Shown: in pieces, positions 25,895 through 36,122 of the stretch | Layout of the letters: every line of letters starts with the position of its first letter | Position numbering within the stretch: position 1 is the stretch's first letter | Made by a program: the position numbers and the translations under genes | Notes under the pieces: generated by a model | What the model was told of the DNA's origin: nothing | The model's database searches: none | The model's input: only the letters and a program-made list of their open reading frames with translations | From: Streptomyces sp. NBC_01446 | GTDB lineage: Bacteria; Actinomycetota; Actinomycetes; Streptomycetales; Streptomycetaceae | Assembly: GCF_026340095.1 (NCBI RefSeq) | Contig: NZ_JAPEPO010000001.1 | Location: forward strand, 8,142,501-8,206,500 | Reading direction: 5' to 3' | Length of the DNA stretch: 64,000 nt

Positions 25895-27152
25895 ATGGCG
25901 ACCAGAGACCTGACAGCCACCGCCGGCAGCGACGTGGCTACGGCCGTGGAACAGGACAGCTGGAAGCGCACGGGATCGACTACATCCCGGAAGAGGAGCG
26001 GCACGGCCGACCCCGGGAGCTGTTCGAGGTGTGGGCGGCCCCCAACGTCAGCTACCTGAGCCTCGTCGTCGGTGGGGCGCTGGTCCTGATGGGCCTCACC
26101 CTCGGACAGGCGCTGGCCGTGATCGTCGCCGGCAACCTGCTGTGGGCACTCACCGGAGTCCTGGCCGTCAGCGGGCCGGCCGCGGGCACCACGGGCTCGG
26201 TCGTCTCCCGTGCCATGTACGGAGTCAACGGGAACAAGGCCGTCATCGCGCTCACGGGCTGGCTGATCTCCGCCGCCTATCTGGCACTGAACTGGTCCGC
26301 AGCCTCGGTCGCCGCGTTCGGGCTCGCCCGGCGCCTCGGCGCTCCAGACAGCCCCGTCCTCGACGGCGTCATCATCTGCGGCATCGCCGCGGCCACCCTC
26401 GTGGTCAGCGTGTACGGCCACGCCACGATCGTGCGTCTGTACTCCGTGCTGAGTGTCGCCCTCACCGTCGTGTTCGTCGTCGTGAGCGGCTACGTACTGG
26501 GACACACCGACTGGTCCTACCGGCCCGCCGAATCACTGCACGGCGCCCAGCTCTGGGTGACGCTCATCGGCGGCTTCGCGATCATCGCGTCCACCCCGCT
26601 CTCGTACAGCAACAGCCCTGACCTGGCGCGATACCTGCCGCGCGACAGCAAGCCGATGGCGGTGGCGGGGTGGACGGCACTCGGGGCCTTCCTGCCGAGC
26701 GTGCTCTTCACCGGCGTCGGCGCCCTGGCCGCCACCACGCTCGACATGAGCGACCCGGAGGCGGCGCTCGAGGGCATCCTCCCGAGCTGGTTCATCCCGC
26801 TGTTCGTCATCGCGGTCGTCCTCAACACCCTCGCCAACAACGGTCTGACCGCGTACAGCGCGGGTCTCACCCTCCAGTCCATCGGCACGACGGCCCTCAG
26901 CTCCTCGACGAGCGTCGCGGCAGCCCGTTCTGGTACGACGCGGGCGTGCACCGGGCGGGAGTGATGGCGTTCCTCGCCGGTGCTCTCGCCGGAGTCCTGT
27001 GCGTGAGTACGAGCTTCTGGACCGGCCCCGTCTCGTCGTCGCTCGGCGGCGCGAACCTGTCCCTCGTCGCGGGACTCGTGGTCTCCGCCGTCGTGTACGG
27101 GGCGTCGGGGCGCACCCGGCGCCGCGCGGTGACCCCTGCACCGGGCGTGTGA
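25895..27152 (+). pseudogene. NCS1-family cytosine/purine permease, frameshifted with an internal deletion
   Basis: A strong AGGGAGG precedes ATG 25895. After about 25 codons a base is missing near 25969. Restoring it gives IDYIPEEERHGRPRELFEVWAAPNVSYL, the usual NCS1 N-terminus. The frame then encodes eight or so hydrophobic segments up to GLTLQSIG at about 26885. There the sequence jumps to the last helix block LLDERRGSPFWYDAGVHRAGV in another frame, so 50-60 codons are deleted. Non-functional. It is followed by a C45 gene with a GAGGAG ribosome-binding site, suggesting a former uptake-hydrolysis operon. Confidence 0.75.
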
Positions 27153-27208
27153 CCGACGCGCGGCGGACCACGCCCCGACATCCCCCACCCCCCGAGGAGA
27201 ACGCCGTC

Positions 27209-28328
27209 ATGATTGCCCGCCCCACCGAACGCCTCCACATCGAGGTCGCCTCGTCCGACCCGTTCGCGCGCGGAGCAGCTCGCGGTGAGCGACTGCGCGA
27301 CACCCTTCCCGGAGGGATCGCAGGGTACGACCGCTTCTTCCGGCTCGGCGGCATCAGCCCGCACCAGGTTCGCGCCGACGCCGAGCGCGCTCTCGACACC
27401 ATCGACGCGTTCTGCCCCCGCGCGCGGGCGGAGGTCGAGGGCATCGCGCACGGCGCCGGTGGCGACGTCCGGCGCATCGCGGCGCTCAACGCCCGCACCG
27501 AGATACTCGCCCGCAGCGCCACTGTCCCACCCGGCGAATGATTGACGATCGTCCGCCGCACGGATGGCGCCGCCGGCACCGTCGACACCTTCGGAATCCA
27601 GACCTGGGACTGGCATGTCGAGCTGAACCCCTACTGGCACACCCTGGAATCCCGCGGTGGAACCCACGACGTGGTCGGCCTCACCGAACACGGCATCCTC
27701 GGCAAGATCGGCATCAACAGCGCAGGTCTCGCACTGCACTTCAACATCCTGGGCCACCGCCGAGACGGCGTCGGCGGTCCCCATGCACGTCCTGGCCGCC
27801 GTCGTCCTCGAGGAAGCGGGGAGCGTGGCGCAGGCCGTGGAGATCGTGCGCGGCGCTCCGATCGCCTCGTCGGGATCGTTCGCCCTCTTCGACACCTCCG
27901 AGGCCGTACTCCTCGACCTGAGTCCCGAGGGTGTGTTCGCGGTGGAATCCGACCGGGACACGCTCGTGCGCACCAACCACTTCCTCACACCGGCTCCTGC
28001 TGTCGGGGAGAAGGCGTGGCTCCACCAGCCGGATTCCGGCGAGCGCTACGACCTCATCCGCAAGCGCCTGACGCCCACCGCTCTGCCGCAGTCGCCCGAC
28101 GACCTTGTCGGTCTCCTCGTATCGGGGGAGGGCGAGGCGGCCCTCACCTGCCTGCCCGACATGAACCTGCCCGAGGGACAGCGATGGGCAAGCCTGGCCA
28201 CGGTCATCCTCGAACCGGCCACGAGCACGGCCCGCATCCTGGACGGCACGCCGGCAGACGCCGGTTCACGGCCCTGGCGCCACCTCGCGGCACAGCGTGG
28301 CTCGGACACCGGATCCGGAACGCGGTGA
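27209..28328 (+). pseudogene. C45-family acyltransferase/peptidase with a UGA at the nucleophile codon and a frameshift
   Basis: The sequence follows acyl-CoA:6-aminopenicillanic-acid-acyltransferase-like (C45, Ntn hydrolase) proteins: VASSDPFARGAARGERLRDTL, IAALNARTEIL, then VPPGE-stop-LTIVRRTDG. The stop, TGA at 27539-27541, sits exactly where the family has the autocatalytic Cys (ECSTI-type). The frame continues with TFGIQTWDWHVELNPYW and IGINSAGLALHFNILGH, then shifts near 27775 to continue MHVLAAVVLEEAGSV through RTNHFLTP. Because a second lesion is present, decay is the likeliest explanation, though the position of the UGA is notable. Confidence 0.75.
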
Positions 28329-28420
28329 ACTCTTCACGGCACTGGCCCCTGCTTCTCACCCTCTTCTGATTCCATGGAGGCCCCGCTCGATGGCCTCTGT
28401 GAGGGAAGGGACCGGCAAGC

Positions 28421-28993
28421 ATGGTGAAGGCGAACAGCGCTCTGCTCGTGATGGACGTCCAGCGGGATGTCGTCCGCATCGCCGACGACGGATCCGGCTA
28501 TTTGGCTCGCCTGAAAGGGGCGATCGCGGGCGCCCGAGCGGCGGGTATCCCCGTCACCTACGTGGTCATGCGGCTACGGCCGGGTCAGCCCGAAGCCGGC
28601 CCGCGCAACAGGACGCTCGCCACCGTTCTGCAGGCGGGCCTGTTCACCGACGGGGCTCCCGGCACCGAGATCCACGACGAGGTGGCGCCCCGGCCGGGCG
28701 ACACCGTGGTCACCAAGAGACGGGCGAGCGCGTTCTCGGGCAGCGACCTCGACCTGGTGCTCAGGGCTCGCGACATCAACAGCCTCGTCCTGGCGGGCAT
28801 CGCGACCAGCGGCGTGGTGCTGCACACCCTGTGTCAGGCCAACGACCTGGACTTCGGCCTCACCGTCCTGTCGGACGCCTGCCTCGACCTCGATCCGGAG
28901 GTGCACCGGACCCTCATCGGGAAAGTGTTCCCGCAGTGGGCGGAGGTCGTCACCGTCGAGGACTGGGTCGGTTCCCTGGCGCAGAGCGGCTGA
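28421..28993 (+). CDS. Isochorismatase-like cysteine-hydrolase-family protein lacking the nucleophilic Cys, 190 aa
   Basis: The fold signature is present: Asp12 in LLVMDVQRD, Lys99 in VVTKRRASAFSGSDLD and the loop LVLAGIATSGVVLHTL. In canonical isochorismatase/nicotinamidase enzymes the last loop carries the catalytic Cys; here that position is Gly131. No nearby Cys substitutes; a Cys six residues later (LHTLCQAND) is outside the usual position. The protein may be a binding or divergent enzyme. ATG 28421 has a GGGAAGGGA element upstream. No operon partner is evident. Confidence 0.8.
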   Translation: MVKANSALLVMDVQRDVVRIADDGSGYLARLKGAIAGARAAGIPVTYVVMRLRPGQPEAGPRNRTLATVLQAGLFTDGAPGTEIHDEVAPRPGDTVVTKRRASAFSGSDLDLVLRARDINSLVLAGIATSGVVLHTLCQANDLDFGLTVLSDACLDLDPEVHRTLIGKVFPQWAEVVTVEDWVGSLAQSG

Positions 28994-29143
28994 TGTCGCA
29001 TGCCGTATCTCGCGGGTCAACTCACCGACGGAATCTCGCAGTCGGGCCGATGAACCCTGTCGGGGGTGTCAGGTACTACCGGGCGGTAAGGTGATCACGC
29101 TGCCCTGTTCGGGGTGGGCGGACGGACTCGGGGGAGTACGAAG

Positions 29144-29368
29144 ATGGCCAAGCCGGTACGCGCGTCGCTGGGCGAGATGTGGATCACCTGCCAGGTGTGC
29201 CGCAGCGAACTCTTCCGTGAGCGGGGCATCAAGCTCAACAGCACCGGCATGGAGTTCATGAAGCTGGCGTGGGCGGACGAGACGGCGACGGGCCTGATCT
29301 GCTGGAAGTGCGGATACGTGCACCTCTTCGTGAACCGTGAGATCCGGCTTCATCGCGCCGAGGACTGA
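29144..29368 (+). CDS. Small zinc-ribbon protein, 74 aa
   Basis: Two CxxC knuckles, CQVC near residue 19 and CWKC near residue 54, are 30-35 residues apart, the geometry of a zinc ribbon. The intervening sequence LFRERGIKLNSTGMEFMKLAW and the ending GYVHLFVNREIRLHRAED lack known motifs. ATG 29144 is preferred over upstream in-frame starts because of an adjacent purine-rich GGGGGAG. Such small ribbons often act as adaptors; a specific role cannot be assigned. Confidence 0.65.
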   Translation: MAKPVRASLGEMWITCQVCRSELFRERGIKLNSTGMEFMKLAWADETATGLICWKCGYVHLFVNREIRLHRAED

Positions 29369-29513
29369 CCCGGCGAGGGGAGTCGTAGCCCTCCCGGTAC
29401 CAACACGACCGGTTCCGTGCGAGATCCGGGCCGGAAGCGGGAACAGACGGCGGGGGCGGACCGTTCTTGCTGACAATGCAGTGTGTACTGGCGATGAGAG
29501 GGGAGGGGCGGTC

Positions 29514-29630
29514 ATGACCCAGGTGTCCCGTCTGTGCGCCCTCGTCCTCGCCCCGTACCGCCCGGTGCACCTGTACACCCGCGCCCATATCGACCTCCAG
29601 CGCGTCGCCGGCGCGCTCTGTTGTTCCTGA
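29514..29630 (+). CDS. Putative cysteine-responsive leader peptide, 38 aa
   Basis: ATG 29514 follows a strong GAGGGGAGGGG ribosome-binding site. The peptide contains the motif LYTRAHIDLQRVAGALCCS. This LYxRxHIDLxRxxxALC pattern is that of the small 'putative leader peptides' that precede sulfur-related genes in Streptomyces and relatives. Two adjacent Cys codons (TGT TGT) lie two codons before the stop. A stem-loop and the LLM monooxygenase gene follow within 75 bp. By analogy with amino-acid attenuation, ribosome stalling at Cys codons when cysteine is scarce would raise expression downstream. The attenuation mechanism here is inference. Confidence 0.75.
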   Translation: MTQVSRLCALVLAPYRPVHLYTRAHIDLQRVAGALCCS

Positions 29631-29649
29631 TCGCATTCTTCGCCGTCGC

Positions 29650-29666
29650 ACCCTCCGCCCGAGGGT
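29650..29666 (+). promoter_or_regulatory. Stem-loop between leader peptide and monooxygenase gene
   Basis: ACCCTC-CGCCC-GAGGGT forms a perfect 6-bp stem 20 bp after the leader stop and 39 bp before the GTG start of the next gene. It is suitably placed to be the terminator or sequestering element of an attenuator. Confidence 0.5.
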
Positions 29667-29704
29667 CGCTCATCTCGTACGGTCGATCAGGAAGGCACCC
29701 TTTC

Positions 29705-30937
29705 GTGTCCTCGTCTTCTTTGCTGCCCTCTTCAACCCCCGCGCTGCACCTCGCCGTTGCCCTCGACGGCGCCGGCTGGCACCCGGCCGCCTGGCGTGAG
29801 CAAGTGTCGCGGCCCCGGGAGCTGTTCACCGCCCGCTACTGGGCCGACCTCGTCCAGGAGGCCGAGCGCGGGCTGCTCGACTTCGTGACCATCGAGGACG
29901 GACTCGGGCCACAGTCCTCGCACTTCACGGAGCCCGACACCCGTACCGACCAGGTCCGCGGGCGCCTCGACGCCGTCCTCATCGCCGCCCGCGTCGCCCC
30001 GCTCACCCGGCACATAGGTCTGGTACCGACCGTGGTGGCCACACACACGGAGCCGTTCCACATATCCAAGGCGATCGCCACGCTCGACTATGTGAGCTCC
30101 GGGCGCGCGGGACTGCGCGTACAGGTCTCGGCACGCCGGAACGAGGCCGCGCACTTCGGACGCCGTACGTTCCCCGCCCTCCGCATCGAGGACCTGGACA
30201 GCCCGGAGGTGAAGGAGCTGACGGGCGACCTCTTCGACGAGGCCGCCGACCACATCGAAGTGGTGCGGCGGCTGTGGGACAGCTGGGAGGATGACGCGGA
30301 GATCCGGGACGTCGCCACCGGCCGTTTCATCGACCGCGACAAGCTGCACTACATCGACTTCGAGGGCAGGCACTTCAGCGTCAAGGGCCCCTCGATCACC
30401 CCCAGGCCGCCCCAGGGTCAGCCGGTCGTCAGCGCGCTGGCCCACCAGAGCGTGCCGTTCCAACTCGTCGCGCGTTCCACCGACATCGGATTCGTGACCC
30501 CGCACGACGCGGACCAGGCGCGTGCCGTCGTCGACGAGATCCGTGCGGCACAGGCCGCGGCCGGACGGGCGGACGAGCCCCTTCACGTCTTCGGCGACCT
30601 GGTGGTCTTCCTGGACGACGACCCGGCCGCGGCGGCGGCACGGCGCGAACGGCTCGACGGCCTGGCGGGCTACACGTACACCAGCGACGCCCGGATCTTC
30701 ACCGGCAACCCCGCTCAACTGGCCAATCTGCTCCAGGAGTTGCAGCTGGCGGGCCTCACCGGATTCCGGCTGCGTCCCGGCGTCGTCGGGCACGACCTGC
30801 CCGCGATCACCCAGGGGCTCGTCCCCGAGCTGCAGCGGCGCGGAGGGTTCCGGAGCGAGTACGAGGCCGACACCCTGCGCGGACTCCTCGGGCTCACGCG
30901 CCCTGCCAACCGCTACGCCGCCACCGCCACCGTCTGA
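29705..30937 (+). CDS. LLM-class flavin-dependent monooxygenase, 410 aa
   Basis: The luciferase-like fold is recognised from VTIEDGLGP, HIGLVPTVVATHTEPFHISKAIATLDYVSSGRAGLRV and IEVVRRLWDSWEDDAEIRD. These enzymes use reduced FMN from a separate reductase to oxidise small substrates; many actinobacterial members release sulfite from sulfonates or attack thioethers. GTG 29705 has AGGAAGG about 10 bp upstream. A second LLM gene follows after 21 bp, and a cysteine leader peptide precedes it, which together suggest a role in organosulfur use. A flavin reductase is not present nearby. Confidence 0.85.
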   Translation: MSSSSLLPSSTPALHLAVALDGAGWHPAAWREQVSRPRELFTARYWADLVQEAERGLLDFVTIEDGLGPQSSHFTEPDTRTDQVRGRLDAVLIAARVAPLTRHIGLVPTVVATHTEPFHISKAIATLDYVSSGRAGLRVQVSARRNEAAHFGRRTFPALRIEDLDSPEVKELTGDLFDEAADHIEVVRRLWDSWEDDAEIRDVATGRFIDRDKLHYIDFEGRHFSVKGPSITPRPPQGQPVVSALAHQSVPFQLVARSTDIGFVTPHDADQARAVVDEIRAAQAAAGRADEPLHVFGDLVVFLDDDPAAAAARRERLDGLAGYTYTSDARIFTGNPAQLANLLQELQLAGLTGFRLRPGVVGHDLPAITQGLVPELQRRGGFRSEYEADTLRGLLGLTRPANRYAATATV

Positions 30938-30958
30938 GCCGGAGGGACCACCGACACC

Positions 30959-32332
30959 ATGCCTCGCAAGCAGATCCACCTCGCGGCCCACTTTCCGGGC
31001 GTCAACAACACCACCGTGTGGAGCGACCCGAAGGCCGGCAGCCACGTCGAGTTCAGTTCCTTCGCGCACTTCGCGCAGACCGCCGAGCGGGCCAAGTTCG
31101 ACTTCCTGTTCCTGGCCGAGGGCCTGCGCCTGCGCGAACAGGGCGGTGAGATCTACGACTTGGACGTCGTGGGGCGGCCCGACACCTTCACGATCCTCAC
31201 CGCGCTCGCCGCGGTCACCGAGCGCCTCGGGCTGACCGGCACCATCAACTCCACCTTCAACGAGCCTTACGAGGTCGCTCGCCAGTTCGCCAGCCTCGAC
31301 CACCTCTCGGACGGGCGTGCCGCGTGGAACGTCGTCACCTCCTGGGACGCGTTTACCGGTGAGAATTTCCGGCGCGGCGGGTTCCTGCCGCAGGACGAGC
31401 GGTACTCGCGCGCCAAGGAGTTCCTGACCACCGCGAGCGAGCTGTTCGACTCCTGGCACGGGGACGAGATCGTCGCCGATCGGGCGAGCGGTACCTTCCT
31501 GCGCGACGCCCAGGCCGGAGCCTTCGTCCACCAGGGACAGCACTTCGACATCAGCGGGCAGTTCAACGTCCCCCGCAGCCCGCAGGGCCGCCCGGTGATC
31601 TTCCAGGCCGGTGACTCCGACGAGGGGCGCGAGTTCGCGGCGTCGAGCGCCGACGCGATCTTCAGCCGGTACAGCGCCCTCAAGGAAGGGCAGGCGTTCT
31701 ACACGGACGTCAAGGGCCGCCTCGCCCGCCACGGCCGTACGCCCGACCAGCTCCTGATCCTGCCCGCCGCGACGTTCGTACTCGGCGAGAGTGACGCCGA
31801 AGCGGCGGAACTGGCCCGCGAGGTACGCCGCCAGCAGGTCAGCGGCGCCACCGCGATCAAGCACCTGGAGTTCGTCTGGAACCGTGACCTGTCCGGCTAC
31901 GACCCGGACGGACCGCTCCCCGACATCGACCCCGACCTCGGCGAGCACACCATTGCACGCGGCCGAGCCCAGGTCCGCATGTACCGCGACCCGCTGGCCA
32001 CGGCCCGTGAGTGGCGGGAGCGCGCGGCCGCCAACAAGTGGTCGATCCGTGATCTCGTCATCGAGACCGGCAACCGCCAGTCCTTCGTCGGCTCCCCGGC
32101 CACGGTGGCCGAGACCATCGACGACTTCGTCCAGGCGGACGCGGCCGACGGCTTCATCCTCGTCCCGCACATCACCCCCGGCGGCCTCGACGTCTTCGCC
32201 GACACGGTCGTTCCGCTGCTCCAGGAACGCGGGGTGTACCGCACGGAGTACGAGGGCAGCACCCTGCGCGACCACTTGGGCCTGACGGAGCCGAGCGCTC
32301 TGGAAGCCGGGACCCGCCGAGTGGCGTCGTAA
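30959..32332 (+). CDS. NtaA/DmoA/SnaA-family FMN-dependent monooxygenase, 457 aa
   Basis: Starts MPRKQIHLAAHFPGVNNTTVW and has TGTINSTFNEPYEVARQFASLDHLSDGRAAWNVVTS, the hallmark of the NtaA/SnaA/DmoA subfamily, then FNVPRSPQGRPVIFQAGDSDEG and a C-terminal GFILVPHITPGGLDVFAD. Known members oxidise nitrilotriacetate, pristinamycin precursors or dimethyl sulfide. Sequence alone does not fix the substrate; the cysteine leader upstream favours a sulfur compound. It lies 21 bp downstream of the first LLM gene with GGAGGG before the ATG, so both belong to one operon. Both sequences also share a C-terminal ending RTEYEGSTLRDHLGL / RSEYEADTLRGLLGL. Confidence 0.88.
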   Translation: MPRKQIHLAAHFPGVNNTTVWSDPKAGSHVEFSSFAHFAQTAERAKFDFLFLAEGLRLREQGGEIYDLDVVGRPDTFTILTALAAVTERLGLTGTINSTFNEPYEVARQFASLDHLSDGRAAWNVVTSWDAFTGENFRRGGFLPQDERYSRAKEFLTTASELFDSWHGDEIVADRASGTFLRDAQAGAFVHQGQHFDISGQFNVPRSPQGRPVIFQAGDSDEGREFAASSADAIFSRYSALKEGQAFYTDVKGRLARHGRTPDQLLILPAATFVLGESDAEAAELAREVRRQQVSGATAIKHLEFVWNRDLSGYDPDGPLPDIDPDLGEHTIARGRAQVRMYRDPLATAREWRERAAANKWSIRDLVIETGNRQSFVGSPATVAETIDDFVQADAADGFILVPHITPGGLDVFADTVVPLLQERGVYRTEYEGSTLRDHLGLTEPSALEAGTRRVAS

Positions 32333-32423
32333 CGACCCGTCCACCATGCGATCCGCACCAGTGCCGGAGCCGGCGGTGGCCTTTCCGCCGCCGTCTTCGG
32401 CGCCGCCCGATACTCTGCACCGC

Positions 32424-33215
32424 GTGATCAACTCATCTGCGAGTTCTGACGATTCCGCGGTCGCGACAGCCGCGGCGAGTGCCGGTGCCGACGTGGTGCG
32501 CAGCCTGTACGGGCGACACCTCACCCGCATAGACAAGGGCGCGGGGGACTTTGCCACCACCGCCGACGTGGAGGCCGAGAAGGCCATTGTCGACGTCATC
32601 CGCGCCGCCCGCCCCGACGACGCGGTGGTCGGTGAGGAAGGCGGGCAGCAGGGTACGGCCGATGCCGCGCGCCAATGGCTGGTGGACCCGTTGTGCGGCA
32701 CGCTGAACTACGCCGCCGGCAGCATGCTCGTTGCTGTCAACGTGGCGCTGCGCGACGGGGCGGCGGCGGTGGCCGACCCGTTCAGCGGCGAGGTGTTCTT
32801 CACGGACGGGACGAGCGCATGGGTGCGGCGCGACGGGGTGGACGAGCCGCTGGCCCCGACGTCCGCCACCTCGCTCGTGGACGTCAACCTGGACCCGCCG
32901 TTCATCAACCGGCCCGGCTTCCGGGCCGTTGACCTGCTGGCCCACCCCGCGTTCGTCGAGCGGTTCCGGCCGCGGGTCGTGTCGACGACGCTGGCGCTGG
33001 CCTGGGTCGCGGCCGGTAAGCGGGCCGCGTACGTCACCGATGGCGCCGACCTCATCGGGAGTGTGCACTTCGCCGCAGGCATCGCACTGTGCCGGGCCGC
33101 CGGCTGCGTCGTCACCGGGATCGACGGCGCCCCGACCCGGGCTGAGGGGCGGGGACTTGTGGTGGCCGCCGACGCCGAGACCCATGGGCAGTTGATGTCG
33201 ATGATCCGCAGCTGA
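32424..33215 (+). CDS. Inositol-monophosphatase-family protein with altered metal motif, 263 aa
   Basis: The FIG superfamily pattern is present: GDFATTADVEAEKAIVDVI, the metal-binding Glu in VVGEEGGQQG and the second motif WLVDPLCGTLNYAAGSMLVAVNVAL. The canonical second motif is DPIDGTxNF; here the second Asp is Cys91, so one metal ligand is lost or replaced. The usual late Asp motif is also weak (VTDGADLIGSVHFAAGIALCRAAG has D but in a variant setting). It may be catalytically divergent. GTG 32424 is chosen since homology begins soon after. It may be read with the LLM genes. Confidence 0.75.
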   Translation: MINSSASSDDSAVATAAASAGADVVRSLYGRHLTRIDKGAGDFATTADVEAEKAIVDVIRAARPDDAVVGEEGGQQGTADAARQWLVDPLCGTLNYAAGSMLVAVNVALRDGAAAVADPFSGEVFFTDGTSAWVRRDGVDEPLAPTSATSLVDVNLDPPFINRPGFRAVDLLAHPAFVERFRPRVVSTTLALAWVAAGKRAAYVTDGADLIGSVHFAAGIALCRAAGCVVTGIDGAPTRAEGRGLVVAADAETHGQLMSMIRS

Positions 33216-33221
33216 GACACC

Positions 33222-33259
33222 CCCGCCGCCCCGGTGACCGTGATCACCGGGGCGGCGGG
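33222..33259. terminator. Strong bidirectional terminator
   Basis: A perfect 16-bp stem CCCGCCGCCCCGGTGA with its complement around the 6-nt loop CCGTGA, located between the convergent phosphatase-like and MMPL genes. Confidence 0.85.
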
Positions 33260-33303
33260 CTTGTGGCGGGGAGGAGACCCGGGCGGGGCCGGACCACAAG
33301 GGA

Positions 33304-35658
<2,355 letters not shown>

Positions 35659-36075
35659 GGCGAAAGAGACTCCCGTCGGGTGGAGGCGGAGGCAGGCGCG
35701 ACCGCCCGGCGGTGCCCGTGGCACGTCAGGGAAGTCAGCAGGATTTCTCCCTCTATCGTCGCCGCATTCCGGAGCCCGGATGTCAGCCTCCGGGGCGGAC
35801 TCCGGCCCACGCCTGCGGTACTCGGACGCGGCGGCCCGTCATCCCCCGGTATGACCGCCGGACCCCTTTTGTAGAGCGATGGGTGCAGGAGGGGGGTGGA
35901 TGCGGGGACCTGAGGACGAGTCCGCCTCCGGCGCCGGGCCTGTGACCGACCTCAGTGTTTGCACAGGTCAGGTGAGCTGTGACGGCAGGCGCCGGCGAGT
36001 GGAAGGATCATGTCCAGCGACTGCGTGCCGTCCGGTCCGGTGAAGGGGCCGACGAGCGCTGGAACCCGTTCTTCT
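35659..36075. other. Intergenic stretch upstream of the MMPL gene, up to IS605 copy B
   Basis: No gene is supported here: open frames have poor codon bias and no family pattern. It should contain the MMPL promoter. The right end of IS605 copy B begins at 36076. Confidence 0.45.
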
Positions 36076-36122
36076 CTTGAAGTGCTCTCCTCCCTTCGCA
36101 AGCTCAGGAAGGAGATTCCCAC
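36076..36122 (-). other. IS605 right end and probable 3' part of a guide RNA, copy B
   Basis: Same imperfect stem-loop and terminal CACTTCAAG as in copies A and C, immediately after the tnpB stop on the minus strand. The predicted guide would be the flank read on the minus strand from 36075 down to about 36056. Confidence 0.55.

Noticed and set aside
27539..27541. Selenocysteine codon as the primary explanation
   Set aside because: A downstream frameshift near 27775 and the surrounding pseudogenes favour decay; I kept it only as a low-probability finding.
29732..32701. A 989-codon open frame on the minus strand
   Set aside because: It is antisense to the two LLM monooxygenase genes and arises from their high GC third positions; the peptide has no domain pattern.
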